DNA of 64,000 nt from Phytophthora colocasiae (taxonomy: Eukaryota; Oomycota; Peronosporomycetes; Peronosporales; Peronosporaceae). Shown here piece by piece: positions 53,160-64,000 of the stretch. The stretch covers positions 62,001 to 126,000 of the forward strand of contig JAGKQI010000020.1 of assembly GCA_018806915.1 (NCBI GenBank), in the 5' to 3' direction. The position numbers and the translations under genes are program-made. The notes under the pieces were generated by a model. That model was given only the letters and a program-made list of their open reading frames with translations, was not told the DNA's origin and ran no database searches. How positions within the stretch are numbered: the stretch's first letter is position 1; each line of letters opens with the position of its first letter.

Positions 53160-54071
53160 GGTGGGAGTCCACAGGGTCGTTGCTGAGCTCAGGCTCTGAC
53201 CCGTAGCTGCAATACTTGCAGCGAGCACGTCGGTGCCGTCGACGTGGCACCGAATGCTCAAACTGCAAGCGCAGTAGAGCTACATGCGCCTCGCGCGCGT
53301 GTTTCAAGGGTCTTTGACCCTTTAACGACACTGGCCTATGGCCCGGAGCTTCGCGATCATGAAGCGAAGATGGTTCGTGATGAACAACCGTCTTAATGAC
53401 GTTCTGTCTAAACGACAAGTGGTGATGGAAACAGATTCTATCCGATCACCTGACGCTAGAAGCGTTCAATGGGTATGACTATGTCATGAGGCACTGTGGA
53501 TACCAGAGATGCCAATGCATTGGACCCTGCACGCTGGATAGCAGTAGGAGGTAGGTAAGCTCCTCCTGAGCGACAGCTTAGCTGTCTGATGCTCATTGTC
53601 GTGTCTATGACTGTGCTGAGCACGTGTATTCACAAGCCACAGTGTCTGTGACACATAGTGGCGCTTGCGCCTGCTTCAAGGACAACTTGGGCATCAAGCC
53701 CTGCACACAGTGCTCATCCGAGGGTCACATTAACTGTGAAGCGAGTGGGCCCCACTGCTGTATGGTTCGTGGAACCGTTGGTAGCTTGGAAGGCTTGCCC
53801 TGCGGATCACTGATCCAGTAGTATCATAGATACGCCACCTGTGGCCTTCTTTTTCATGCCCGTAGAGCCCCTTGACTCGATCCAGTAGGCTCCTATGCTT
53901 GGTAAGCATTGGGCCCAAGTGTGTACCAAGTGGCATCGCGTACGAAGGCGTGTAACACGCACGAGAGACAGCGCCGTCCGCGCAAGGCAAGGTGCCGTGG
54001 CCATCGGCCGATAATCGCGTCGTGTGTTTACACTTTCCGGATACGGTATCCAGAATCTTGGTGGGGGAGGA
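53160..54071 (+). other. 3' non-coding region and polypurine tract of element A
   Basis: No conserved reading frame. Homologous to E 94-992. It contains several short inverted repeats (for example CACTGTG/CACAGTG types). The GGTGGGGGAGGA tract at 54060-54071 is the polypurine tract. Confidence 0.7.
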
Positions 54072-54482
54072 TGTTACACGAATGTTTCTCGTTGGTGTGT
54101 GACACACGTGGATACATTTATGTGGGTACATAATGGTGTGTGACACTCATGATACACTTATGTGGGTACATAATGGTGTGACACACACGAGTAGATACGT
54201 AGATGGCCTCAGAGCCTCACGTTGCATTTTGATTAGTATTTAGTATGTTAGATACTAAATCCGTTACATTTAGGATTAGGGCAATAAAGTCAATAAAAAT
54301 CAGTTTGCATTTTACATAATTAGTGTTAGTTCCTTTATTATAGGGACACTGATTGTGTGAGTCCCGTATTTAGTGGGCTACTTGGTTCTTGTATAGAACC
54401 GAAGGCTAGTGCCTTGCAAGCAGGACTCTACGAGTCAACTAAACTTCCTCTGTGCCGTGCACCCCTACGCAGCCCCGCTGCG
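54072..54482 (+). repeat. 3' LTR of element A
   Basis: Begins TGTTACACGAATG and so lacks the first 10 nt (TGTAACGGGG) of the 5' LTR; otherwise very similar. It ends CCGCTGCG, one base off the CTGCA end of the 5' copy. Confidence 0.88.
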
Positions 54483-56716
54483 GAAGGTCTTAGAGCCACC
54501 CCAAAGATTGTCAAAGGAGTCGAAGAACTGTCGTTCCCGTCCACCCTGAAGGGAGTTTAGAGTTTTATGGAAAGTCTCAATTACTACAACAAGTTTATCG
54601 AGGACTTAACTGTTATTGCTGCTACCCTGTACGAGTTGACGGACGAGCAAATCCGTACTGGGCGAGATCTGACCTGTGCCAAAGAGGCATTTGAGATTCT
54701 AAAACGCAAGAAAGTCTCCACCCCACTTCTCAGACACCCAGATCGGACCAAGCCGTTTGTCATCATCCCGCATGCGAACCCTTGGGCTGCCTCGGCAGTT
54801 TAAGGGCAGGAGTATGACGGAGTAATTCACCCGGTCAGGTTCACGGGACGAGTGATGCTGAGATGAGGTATCACATCGCAGAGAAAGAGGTGATCGCGAT
54901 TCTCAGAGTCTTGGAAAACTTCAGGGCCCTGGTAGAGTCAAGTCCAGTGATTGTGGTGTATACTAGGTATTCCGTGCTAAAGTGGCTGTTGACTTCGAAC
55001 TCCACTGATGGTAGAAATGTCAAGTGGGGTCTGAAGTTATCGCATTGGGACCTGGAAATTCGCCGGATCCAGCGCGATGAAGACGGACTCCCTGTCATAC
55101 TTGGCGCAGGCATTACACCACGAGAACATTTGGATGAGGTCTCTGAAAACCTGATTCCAGCCAAGGGGCGAGTCAAGCCGCCAGTTTCTATCAGTGTGGA
55201 GATACTAGAGGCAGATTATCAATGTTATGTTCTGAGTTTCGATGGCGCAGCGAAGATGTTTACTCGTCTAGGGAGTTGTGGATGTATACTCTGGAAACTC
55301 CCAGGGTGGAATGTCCTGGAAGCCCGAGGATTCCCTCTGACGGATGTCACTGTGAATGATTCATAGTACTGTGGGTTGAATTACGGTCTGAAGATGGCAC
55401 TGGAACATGGAATACAGGAGCTGGTAGTCGTGGGAGATTCACGTATCGCGATACAACAGGCTCAAGGGTTGATTAATTGCAACCAACCCAACCTGCAACG
55501 GAGGTTGGCCGAGTTTGAATCTCTGAAAGTAAAATTTCAAGTGTTGAAGTTGGTACATGTGAAACGCGAGTTCAACCAAGCAGCCTCAAAGACTCTGGCA
55601 TGTGGAGAAGCGTGGCAAGTACAAGATGTCGATAAGCGCGCCCATTTACGGCTGGTGTCTAAAGTCCAAGAGAAGCTGATGAGACCTAGTCCGGCTGCAG
55701 ACGTAGAAGTACAAGAACCAGAAGCATCATACTCTGAGAAACAAAATGTGTCACCAGAGCTCGATGGGCCAGAATCCGCGGCCTTACCACAATCGGCCAG
55801 AGTCCTGGTTGCTGTGACTCGTGCTCAATCTCCACATGACGCAGATCCGCCTGAGGATGGCGAGGAACGGGCACCCATGGGACCTTTGGAGTTTCAGGCA
55901 GAACGCCGGCGGCGAATTAAGACCCACCAGGACCAAGATCCATATCTGGTCGAACTCACGAAGTTTCTGAAAGGTGACGTGGGAAATTTACTACGCCCCA
56001 GAGTGAGGAAACTGGCAAGAGTCGCTGAAGATTTCGTCTTGGATTCCAGAGACGTGCTGTACCGCTTAAGTCGTGCTACTCGAGAACGACCCCGAGACAA
56101 TGTTGATGAGCTCAGATTGGTCGTTCCTAGAGATTTGCACTCAGATTTGCTGCACTATGCTCATGAGGACTATCAAGGTGGACATCAGGGAATCAAGAGA
56201 ACGTTTGAGAAACTGAGTTCAGAGTTTTACTGGTTGGGAATGTATGCTGACGTGGAAAGATTTGTGAAAGAGTGCGTGGATTGCGCTAGCGGCATGGGGC
56301 GACCCCCAAATCCTGGACCGTCACCTGGAAATATCGAACCCAGTCGACCATTTGAAGCTGTGTCCATGGATTTTGTGACGCACATGCCGAAGTCAGCACG
56401 CGGCAACACATTCCTCCTTCTTTTCCAAGACATGTTTTCAGGATATGTTATGTGTAAGCCTATCACCACGGCCCAAGATGTGGCGGAAGCCTATGAGGAA
56501 CTGTTTTCGGAAACTTCGGAGCCAGCTCTCTGATCCGTCATGACCAAGATCCTCGATTCATGAGTGAGGTGTTCAAGTGTTTCAGAGAACTCTTGGGAAG
56601 CAGACAACGTGCTACTGTGGGATACCGACCCCAGGCCAACGGCCAACAGGAGCGGTCAGTGCAAACTGTGGTGCGCGCGATCAAGGCATACATCTCTGAA
56701 GCTGACCAGAGTGATT
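54483..56716 (+). pseudogene. pol: pol of element C, part 2 (RT end, RNase H domains, integrase, truncated)
   Basis: Continues from 29999 with EGLRATPKIVKGVEEL. Dead RNase H (FVIIPHANPWAASAV at about 54760; VVYTRYSVLKW), second RNase H (SFDGAAKMFTRLGSCGC, VVVGDSRIAIQQAQG), integrase finger (HYAHEDYQGGHQGIKRTFEK, CVDCASGMGRPPNPG) and core (MDFVTHMPK, DQDPRFMSEVFK, QANGQQERSVQ). Stops: TAG 54558-54560, TAA 54801-54803, TAG 55364-55366 (the catalytic Glu codon of RNase H); frameshifts near 54855 and 56510. It breaks off after ADQSDW at about 56716. Confidence 0.9.
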
Positions 56717-57165
56717 GGTACGTCGTTTGTCTTCGAACGCGAGGAGTCTGCACCGAAAGTGCTATCTCCAAAAGATTGTAGAACTAGGTCCGGAGGGAGA
56801 CTGCTAACCAAATAAACACTTTCCAAAGGTGGTTAATTAGTCTGAAAGTGGGTTAACACTTATGAGCAAAGTACTCCCCTCCAACAGTTAACCAAATATA
56901 CAAGAGAGTTAACCCAAAATATACAGCCGCTTCTTATTTTTTTCGGCCCTCGAGCGGTGGGCACTCCAAATGCCAGTACAACTAGAGCAAAGTCCGGAAC
57001 ACTGGCACAGCCGGGGCTCTTTAAACAGCGCACCACGTCCGATAGATTAACCAGAAGAATAGAATCCAATATATATATGTCCAAAATACTATATAATATT
57101 TCAGGACACACACAACCAATACAGTCCAAACACACAAGCAGTCAAATCAATCATTTTTAGGGGGG
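56717..57165. other. Sequence between C break and H LTR
   Basis: No gene. AATATACAGCCGCTTCTTATT...GGCCCTCGAGCGGTGGGC (56925-56965) resembles an internal piece of the long LTR (57575-57620). GTTAACC recurs several times. A run of G precedes the LTR end at 57160-57165. If the inversion proposed for C/H is right, this is the flank that once lay beyond the 3' LTR. Confidence 0.45.
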
Positions 57166-58817
57166 TGTCGCGAAGTCGGTGAAACTTTTGTCGCGGAACA
57201 GGGCCGTATAGTGAACCCTAGTTATACGACTACTGAAAAGTGATTTTCAGAGCTGTACAACGGTAGGTTGGCGTGTGGTATCCTCGTGGGTTCGTTGTTT
57301 TCGGAAATATGACCCTCGCCGGAGTCTGAGATTGTGAGGTGAAGAGAGGTTGATGTTCCCTTGGAGTCTGGTGTATGAATTCAGGAAATCCTTCCAGGAG
57401 CGTTCGGGAGTCGGGATCTCTGGAAACCAAGTTGGTTTCCAGGAAGTTGGCGGTCGAAAAGAGATTAATATACCAGAGGAAGTCTGAAATCGGCGTCTGA
57501 ATATCACAAATCCAGAACCGAGATACCTGACTTTCAGAGATAAACAACCAATATACAGAGTTCAGGAATATACAAATATATACAGCCGTTCTTATTCTTT
57601 CTGGGCCCTTGAACGGTGGGCTAATCCTCTAGGTCAACTAGGGAATGTTCACTAGACACCTGGTCTGTCTGGTATCCCTTTTACGTTCGCGCACCACCCT
57701 CTAATATAGAGGGAAAATATAAACCAATACAATCGGCTATATATAACAGTCTACCTAGCACTCTGAAAACGACTGTCTAGTTTCCAGAGCCTGTCCAAAC
57801 GAGCAATATGAAATGGGCTACCGCTAGAGACAAAACAAACGACCCAACTAGGATGGAATAGGCGGGTCCTTTCAGGTCTCTACGTTACCTGATCTCCGCC
57901 TAAGGGGGTTGAAGTGGTGGAGATCACACGACGTACGTATTGGACGCGGTGGCTTGGATATCTCTCAAGCGGACTTGTGTAGTAGCAAGCAAATTGAACT
58001 CTGTTTATCTTGTATCTTTCTCATAACTCTCATAGCTCTCTGGTAACTCTCTTCTTCTTGTCGTTCTTGGCGTCCTTCATGCGGTCAGTCTTCGTATCTC
58101 AGGTACACTTGGTTCTTGTATGTATCGGGTATCTTGAGTTGGTTTCAGTATGCAGTCTGTGCAGCCGATCTCGATGGGTTGACAAGCAGAGACGTCATTT
58201 CGGGGGATGTGCAGGTCAGTCATCACTTGAATGCATGACTTGAATCTGGGTTCACTTGGCTTTAGTATGGTCTTGGATCTTCGTTGATTTCAGAGTCTGG
58301 TATCCTGGTTTTCAGAGTCTTGATCATTCGGAGCAGGAAATACCAGAGTTTTGAGTTGAATACCAGAGTACGGAGCACTAATGCTTCAACGTACATGAAG
58401 ATCTTGAAGGGTGCGCGGGTGCGCGGCGTCCGGCGCGCGATACTTGGTCTCTGCGGGTAAATATTGTGAATCTTTGAACCATCCATCGTCGCGCTGGACG
58501 GTAACGGGATGAGGTCTCTCAGAGATACATTCTTCTGAGAGATTTTCCGCCAGAACTTAGGCGCTCATCGTCGGGGAAAGTCCGGTGACCAGACAGAGTG
58601 TATTTGACCTTCAGAGTTGTGCACACTCTGAAGTACACTTCTGGTCCTTTGGGCCCCTTTACAGTCAGGCGAAGGTTTTATCCACAATTTCTCCATAGAC
58701 GTCACACGGGTGCGGCCGCGTCCCAAAATCCCTTTCGCTTATAACCCATAGTACAACCACTCACATCGTAACGTAGTATCCACCTGTCGCTCGAAAATCG
58801 GAAATAGCATCATGTCA
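57166..58817 (-). repeat. 3' LTR of element H
   Basis: Minus-strand LTR, TGACATGATG at 58817 and GCGACA end at 57166. In the stretches compared by eye it differs from the C LTR by about one base per 50-70. It carries the GTGCAC hairpin near 58610-58634 and the three-way junction at 58508-58569. Confidence 0.92.
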
Positions 58818-58872
58818 ACCGCCCTTCCTGGTCACGATCGCTCAGTGCGGAACTTTCTCCAAGCTGTGTATC

Positions 58873-61800
58873 ATGGCCAGGTCCATCAGACATTATGATA
58901 GACGGTTTTCAGAGCGTAGTGTAGCTGCAACTCTTTGTCAGTTACCTGGTTTTCAGAGTCTCTGGTGCCCTGTCGCCCAGTCTGATTCCTCTCTCAGAGT
59001 CAGAAACTTGAACTTGACTCGCCCAACGGGCGGCCATATTCCAATTCACTTCATCACAGACATGTCCGAAGAAGCGAACACATCTCCAGGCACGAGTGCC
59101 TCAACGAGAGTCACTGTAGGCGACGCCACAGGCACAGGTCCTGCTACGGCAACTGCTAATGCGGCGCAGGGTGGTGATGTCGGCTCAGCCGCGTCACTAG
59201 GTGGCAGATCAAGCGCCCCATCCCATGCGCCGAAGTCTGAGACTCCACCAGTCGATGGTCCCGACGAAGGTCTCCGTGGTGACGGCATACGCTCGGCCGA
59301 CTCAGGCGATGCTTCGCCAGTGGACAACTCGGGTGGTTCTGGCCCTGAATTCTCTGAAGACGCCCCCTGGTGTCTTCAGACCCAGGACCTTTGGTGCTCC
59401 ACGGCCGTTATCCACAGAGGAAGTCGACCGTCTTTTTAATCAAGGTCTGATAACGCCTGCAGATGTCCCGGTCACGGCGTTGGGGGACTCTGAGATTCCC
59501 CAAAATTACATTGCTCCTGGTATCGAATCAGAAGGCCGTGCATTTCTGGTAAGCACGCCAGCGAGAGCTGAAGATTTCAGAAGAGGACGTCACATCGCGA
59601 ATGCCTACGGCGGTTTCTGTGTGCTCGTGGGGTACGATGCATTGACTGATGAGGACCTTCGAGAACTGGAATGAGTGATCCCAAATTTCCACCCTGAAGG
59701 AGTCGTGACTCCGTATGCCCAGTCTCTAAACGCACGCGCTCTGGACGCCGTGGTCTCCTCCATTGAAGCTCGTCAGGGGTTGGGGTCTTTGTTATCTCAC
59801 GTCCCTCCTACTCGACTAACTGAAAGGGTCTTTCGGACAGCTGGATGTCTAAAACTCATGGCTGCCGCTCATCGTCATCTCCGAGAACGCGTTGGTTCCC
59901 AGAACGGCGTTGCTCTGATAGATGCGACGGCGGCTCGGTCTGAGTGCGAAGAAATCAAGCGCGAGTGGGTACTCAACTGTCAGTACTGGAACCATGAGCT
60001 TCAGAGCGCCCAGCTAGACGCTGATGTCGTGGGAGATCGCATGAATTCTGAAATTCAAGACCTCAGGGCTCATTACCAGGATCAAGTGGAGGCTCTGAAG
60101 CCGGACAAGGCAACTCTGAAGTCCCAAGTCGCTGACCTCCAAGCACAAGTCTCCATTCTGAAGTCGCGTCCTGAGGTCAAGCCAACAGATCCATGGGGGT
60201 TCTCAGAGTTCTTGCAAGAGAATTCGGAAATCTCTGGTAACTGGGACCGTCTTCAAGATTTTCTGATGTCGTATCAAGAAGACACTATTGTCCCAAGGAT
60301 CTGGACGGCTGTCATCAACGTGACAGCCCTGGATGCGCGCAAGAAACCTATCCCTGATTTCAAGCAGCGGCTTTCTGAGGAACGAGCTCGTCAGGCTGCT
60401 GAGAAAGTGTCGAAGGCTTCCAGGATTCTGGATCTCACGCGTCCCAGTACCCAGACTTCAGAGTCCAAGAGCGAGAGCCCACGGTATCTTTTATATCCCT
60501 CGAAGTCCCAGGCGCAGAAGTTGGCTCCGAAGCGGCCATTCAGATGGGATCTCAAGAATCTGCAACGTCGTCCCGGACACAAGCCCGTTGAAGACTCAGT
60601 ACTCTCGGCAAATGTCAGAACCAAGGTGGCGAAGTCTGAAGTGTACAAGAAACTCTCTGGTGATGTAGTCTGGAAGGAAGTTCGCCCTGATCTCCGTCAA
60701 GCTCTGTTGTCTGGTGTTGGGTACCAGGAAGCCATGACGTGGCTGGCAGCGGACAAGGAAGCGCACAGTCTCTTTAGTAGCCCGGTTCTCGTTCAGATGT
60801 TGGTCAGCCTGGTGTTCTCTCGTCGCCTTGATTCTACTCCCTGGGCCAAGTACGCCCCTGAAGTTTACTACCAGATGGCCGACGAAGTGGTGGATCGTCA
60901 CATCTCGGCTGGTACCGAGCCCGCGGCTTGGGGTGATCTGGATGGTCACGTTAACTATCCAGAGAGTGACGTTAAATTCACTGTTGATAATCTCAAGGAC
61001 GACCCTGACTACAAGGACCCTGGTGCTGCCGAGTCCGAGTCTGAAGACGAGGATGACGGCGAAGACGAAGCTTCGAGTGATGAGTCTGGTGACAGCGATT
61101 CTGGAAGTGATAAGTCCAAGATAACAAGTCTGGAGTCAAGAAGTCTAGGAACCAGAAGTCTAAAGGCAAGAAGTCTGATGATCACCCATATCCTAGTTCT
61201 AAGCGCCCACGGGAGTCTGATGATGACTCCGACTCTGATGACGGACCTATTATTCCGACTAGGAAATCCAAGAGAAGTCGTGCTTCCGTTATCGCACGTA
61301 CCAGACCCAAGTATCGCCCGAATTCCACCAGTGGTAGTGGATCGAAGTCCAAGGGTTCTTCTGGAAAGTCACGGAGTCTGGTGTCCAAGTCATACGACTC
61401 TCTGACGGTCAAGGAGCTCCAGGTGATGGAAACACCAGACTGTGAAGCAACTTCCTGGTTGTACTATGGTATCAGAGTGCAACGAGTGAGCTCCACCAAG
61501 ACTACTACGGGTCAGACACTGGTCTTTCCCGATTACGAGGTGCACAAACACTCATATGCTATCCTCAAGAAGCGTTGGGACTCTGAGCGGTACTGTGCTG
61601 TCAAGCGCAAGCATCGTGCGCCCTGGGAAGTCATGTTTGACAACCGATTCTCAGAGTTCTATTTCCACAAGCGCGAGGAACTGAGGCCCATTGTATTGGC
61701 CGACATGGAGCTCATTGTACGCAGTATGAAGAAGCATGCACAGGCCTTCTGGGAGCGGACGCATTGGGTCACCGTAGATGTTGAGGCTGACGACAAGTCT

Positions 61801-62169
61801 GCCGAGCTTCACAAGTTTTGTGCCATGCGTCGGGCTGCCATGATTCGTCAGCACAATGCTCTCATCCGGAAGGTCTTGGATCATAAAGACTTCCCAGAAT
61901 CGCTGCTCTCAGAGCCTGGTATCTGGGTTGTGCCTGACAAGTCGTGTCCCTGGATCTGGCAAGATCCCAGAGTGGCACAACTTGGTGGTCCCAAGTGTCT
62001 GAGCCTGGAGACGCAACTGGGTGACCTGGATGCCATCGAGCCAGCTCGGATACAATGGGCTACGGTGAACGTGGACCAAGAGTGGCTCCAGTACGTTCCT
62101 GCTGATATCAAGAGAGATCACCTGACACCTACGGAGCGTTCCGAGAACCCAATCTCCATCTACCTCTGA
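58873..62169 (+). pseudogene. Antisense ORF of element H, about 1,095 codons
   Basis: Plus strand, opposite to pol of H, ATG 55 bp from the LTR. Collinear with B 50895-47608. Lesions: frameshift between about 59345 and 59435, TGA 59672-59674 (Arg in B), frameshift near 61130. Conserved parts: CQLPGFQSLWCPVAQSDSS; FLVSTPARAEDFRRGRHIAN; TERVFRTAGCLKLMAAAHR; a coiled coil (LQSAQLDADVVGDRMNSEIQ to LQAQVSILKS, about 60000-60165); INVTALDARKKPIPDF; LRQALLSGVGYQEAMTWL; acidic SESEDEDDGEDEASSDESG then KRPRESDDDSDSDDGPIIPT basic tract; C-terminal SWLYYGIRVQ, HAQAFWERTHWV, CPWIWQDPRV. Unknown family. Protein-level conservation despite base divergence argues that it was once functional. Confidence 0.87.
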
Positions 62170-62553
62170 AGTCACCGTCATTTGTAGCTGCATACATGGG
62201 AGGACTGCATCCTGGCTTAGCAACTAGTTGTCTGCATTTGTGGCGTAAGCCCCGGTTCTAGCTAAGTCTTCCAACCTTTTAACTTCTAATATCACTCCGC
62301 TTTTAACCATCGGTTCACAACTTCTTCACCACTTTCGCTATTTGTAATCTCGTATCCTTTGGCACTTAATTCTCCACAAATTCATTTCCACATTCACATT
62401 CACACAGTCGTTTCATAAAGCAATAACATAGTCTGAAATATAGGAATCCCAGGGTTAGAGTCCTTGAAAAACATGCATCCAGACTTCCATTCTCTGAAAA
62501 TCAGCTTCTGAAATCCTTCAGATATCAGACTTCCAGATATGTTCTCAGAGTCG
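62170..62553. other. Convergent gap between antisense ORF and pol in H
   Basis: 384 bp between two converging reading frames; presumably contains the 3' ends of both transcripts. No clear AATAAA pair or hairpin; it is T/C-rich at 62260-62400. No gene. Confidence 0.6.
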
Positions 62554-63372
62554 CTAGACTCTGGGGTGATCGTCGCCAGCTTGCATTGCCTGGAAACGGG
62601 CTCGTGCTCGTGCACTTTGGTTGAACTCATAGAGTAATGCGCCGCAGTTCAGCTTCGATAACGGTAACCACTCAGTTTCGTCGTAGCCTTTCCACTTAAC
62701 GAGATATTCACGCAAGCGTTTAGACGTCCTGGTACGTTTATTCCAGCGGGTATCCAAAATCTTCTCCACTTCGTACTCGTCATTCTCAGTGTCGGGTTCA
62801 CAACTATCTACTGGAAACAGGGCGGTATCAAAATCATCATCCTCAGGGATTTCAAGCTCTACCGTTGGTCGTCTGGGGAACAGGGCTCTGGGTTTTAGAC
62901 GATTCACATGTACCCAGGGATTCACGCGATAACCAGTATCTTCAACCTTGAGTCGTACTCTGAAGTCATCCAACATTTCGTCGATTCTGAGAGGCCCATG
63001 CCACATATGTGCCAACTTCCTGCTCAATCCTGTTTGTACTTTAGGAATGTAGAGCCACACGGCATCACCCAGAGCGAAGCCTGACTTCAGACGTTCTGAT
63101 AACTCGTTCCATTTTCTGGTTTGTTCCTCAGAGCGGCCGCGTTTCGCCTTCTTCTGGAGATCTTCAGCGCACGCTAGAGCATAACTATAGTCTCGCCGCA
63201 TCTTATTCCTCCATTCGTAAGCGGTTCGCTCCTGAGTCGTCGACGGTTTGGGTCCGAGCATAGCGGACACAGTTCCGTGAGCATCCCAACCATGCACCAA
63301 ATAAAACGGTGTCTCCAGACGGGTTGCGTCGAACGGCGTATTCAGGGCGAACATCAGACGTTCAGCATGAGG
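62554..63372 (-). pseudogene. pol: Integrase C terminus and chromodomain of element H
   Basis: The minus-strand frame is open from about 63370 to the stop at 62554. It begins within the integrase core tail (HAERLMFALNTPFDATRLETP, YLVHGWDAHG), continues with a KRGRSEEQTRKW helix and the C-terminal beta domain (FALGDAVWLYIPKVQTGLSR, GYRVNPWVHVNRLKPR), an acidic linker and a chromodomain (YEVEKILDTRW, EYLVKWKGYDETEWLP). It ends with FNQSARARARFQAMQAG. The catalytic part of integrase is absent; it lies in C. Confidence 0.9.
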
Positions 63373-63923
63373 GTAGTCACAAGGTCACACGCCAAGCCAC
63401 TTTCCGGATACCCATTTGGACACCGGAAGGTGGTGCTGACTCACTCCAACTGGACACCTGACTACTAACTCTCTTTTGGAGTTTTAGTGTCTGGGTTGTT
63501 CCTTTTGGACGGTACACTATATGCAACCCCCTGGGCTGTCAAAAGTGTTCACCCACTTCGCCACAGAAGCCTTGTCGTGAAGATCTTGTAGTTCCACAAG
63601 CGCCGATATCCACTCGTCTTAGCGTTTTAAACAGTGGCACCATGGAGTAGTAATTGTCCGATTAAACTTCTTCGACGTGCACGGAAGAGTTTCACACAAG
63701 TGGAGAACGAGGTTGCTAACAAATCCCAATCCCTTCCTTCTTTCTTTCACTTCACGATTGCAAACCCCACGAGAATGTAACAGACAACAACAACCGCGAT
63801 CACAAAGAGCAACCATACGGTATCCTCGTGAAATGGACTTTTGCCGCATTCGAATCGTGTCGTATGTTTTCCCACCGAGTCGAACCATCAACTCGCCCAC
63901 ACTCATGTTTGTTGCGGGTGTGT
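63373..63923. other. Unassigned sequence right of H
   Basis: No gene recognised. TTCACCCACTTCGCCACA (about 63549-63566) resembles the CACCGACTTCGCGACA end of the long LTRs, so the part left of it may be old LTR. The open frames here (63619-63906 minus, 63677-63928 plus) have no recognisable protein features. Confidence 0.4.
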
Positions 63924-64000
63924 TGTAACGGGGTTACACGTATTAGCTCACGATGTTTCTGGGTGGAGAAGGGCAAACAGGGTTCTAGATACGATACAGA
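63924..64000 (+). repeat. Start of a Gypsy LTR running off the window
   Basis: TGTAACGGGGTTACACGTAT at 63924 is an LTR start of the A/D/E/G type, closest to the LTR stub of G (14917). Only 77 bp are inside the window, so whether it is a 5', 3' or solo LTR is unknown. Confidence 0.6.

Larger units (their letters stand above)
52833..54482 (+). mobile_element. Element A, 3' part
   Basis: Resumes A after B: chromodomain (to 53159), 3' non-coding region (53160-54058), polypurine tract (54059-54071) and 3' LTR (54072-54482), followed by target duplication GAAGG (54483-54487) and the continuation of C. Confidence 0.92.
57166..63372 (-). mobile_element. Element H: inverted 3' half of a dual-RNase-H Gypsy element
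   Basis: Minus strand: integrase C terminus and chromodomain (63354-62554), antisense ORF on the plus strand (58873-62169), polypurine tract 58818-58829 and 3' LTR (57166-58817). It starts at the same integrase codons where C ends (56716), and its LTR is almost identical to the 5' LTR of C. No gag, RT or 5' LTR is present. Confidence 0.88.

Noticed and set aside
1..64000. Host protein-coding genes, tRNA, rRNA
   Set aside because: Every long frame is explained by a transposable element; no tRNA cloverleaf or rRNA signature was seen by eye. A tRNAscan-SE and Infernal run would settle this.

Overview
The window is a block of nested LTR retrotransposons from a eukaryotic genome, most likely an oomycete of the Phytophthora/Peronosporales group. 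This rests on the style of the Ty3/Gypsy Gag and Pol proteins, the CTLD-free chromodomain integrases, the dual-RNase-H elements and a piggyBac-type N-terminal module. Species is not determinable. I see no host gene, rRNA, tRNA or CRISPR array. Nearly every base belongs to Ty3/Gypsy elements or their fragments, plus one piggyBac-like DNA transposon.

Layout, left to right (letters are mine). E (- strand, 1-1160 and 8950-12023) is a decayed chromodomain Gypsy element split by D (- strand, 1161-8944, target duplication TACTG). F (+, 12024-14875) is a scrambled remnant of the dual-RNase-H family. G (-, 14876-19273) is a third Gypsy family with a large internal deletion. A non-autonomous piggyBac-like element (19576-21114) is flanked by TTAA. 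C (+) starts at 21419 and is interrupted at 30004 by A. A (+, 30005-35942 and 52833-54482; target duplication GAAGG) is itself interrupted by B (+, 35943-52832, about 16.9 kb). C resumes at 54488 and stops inside integrase at about 56716. H (-, 57166-about 63370) carries exactly the missing 3' half of C in inverted orientation. A further Gypsy LTR enters at 63924.

Three Gypsy families are present. A, D and E have short (about 0.41-0.43 kb) LTRs, one CCHC knuckle in Gag and a C-terminal chromodomain. G is related but distinct. B, C, F and H have long (1.65-1.9 kb) LTRs, a very long Gag with coiled coil and three zinc knuckles, a Pol with a catalytically dead Gypsy RNase H followed by a second acquired RNase H, and a long antisense ORF between pol and the 3' LTR.

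The most notable observations are: (i) the conserved antisense protein of B/H, reading away from the 3' LTR and convergent with pol, with antisense ORFs at the same place in G and D; (ii) textbook -1 frameshift signals at gag-pro in all three families, each with a different slippery heptamer; (iii) a covarying three-way-junction RNA fold and a hairpin with a palindromic GTGCAC loop inside the long LTRs; (iv) a roughly 1.7-kb inverted repeat inside B gag; (v) an element (C+H) apparently broken by an inversion; and (vi) nested elements D and E sharing the same disabling mutations. All readings were made by eye; no identity percentages or database searches were computed.
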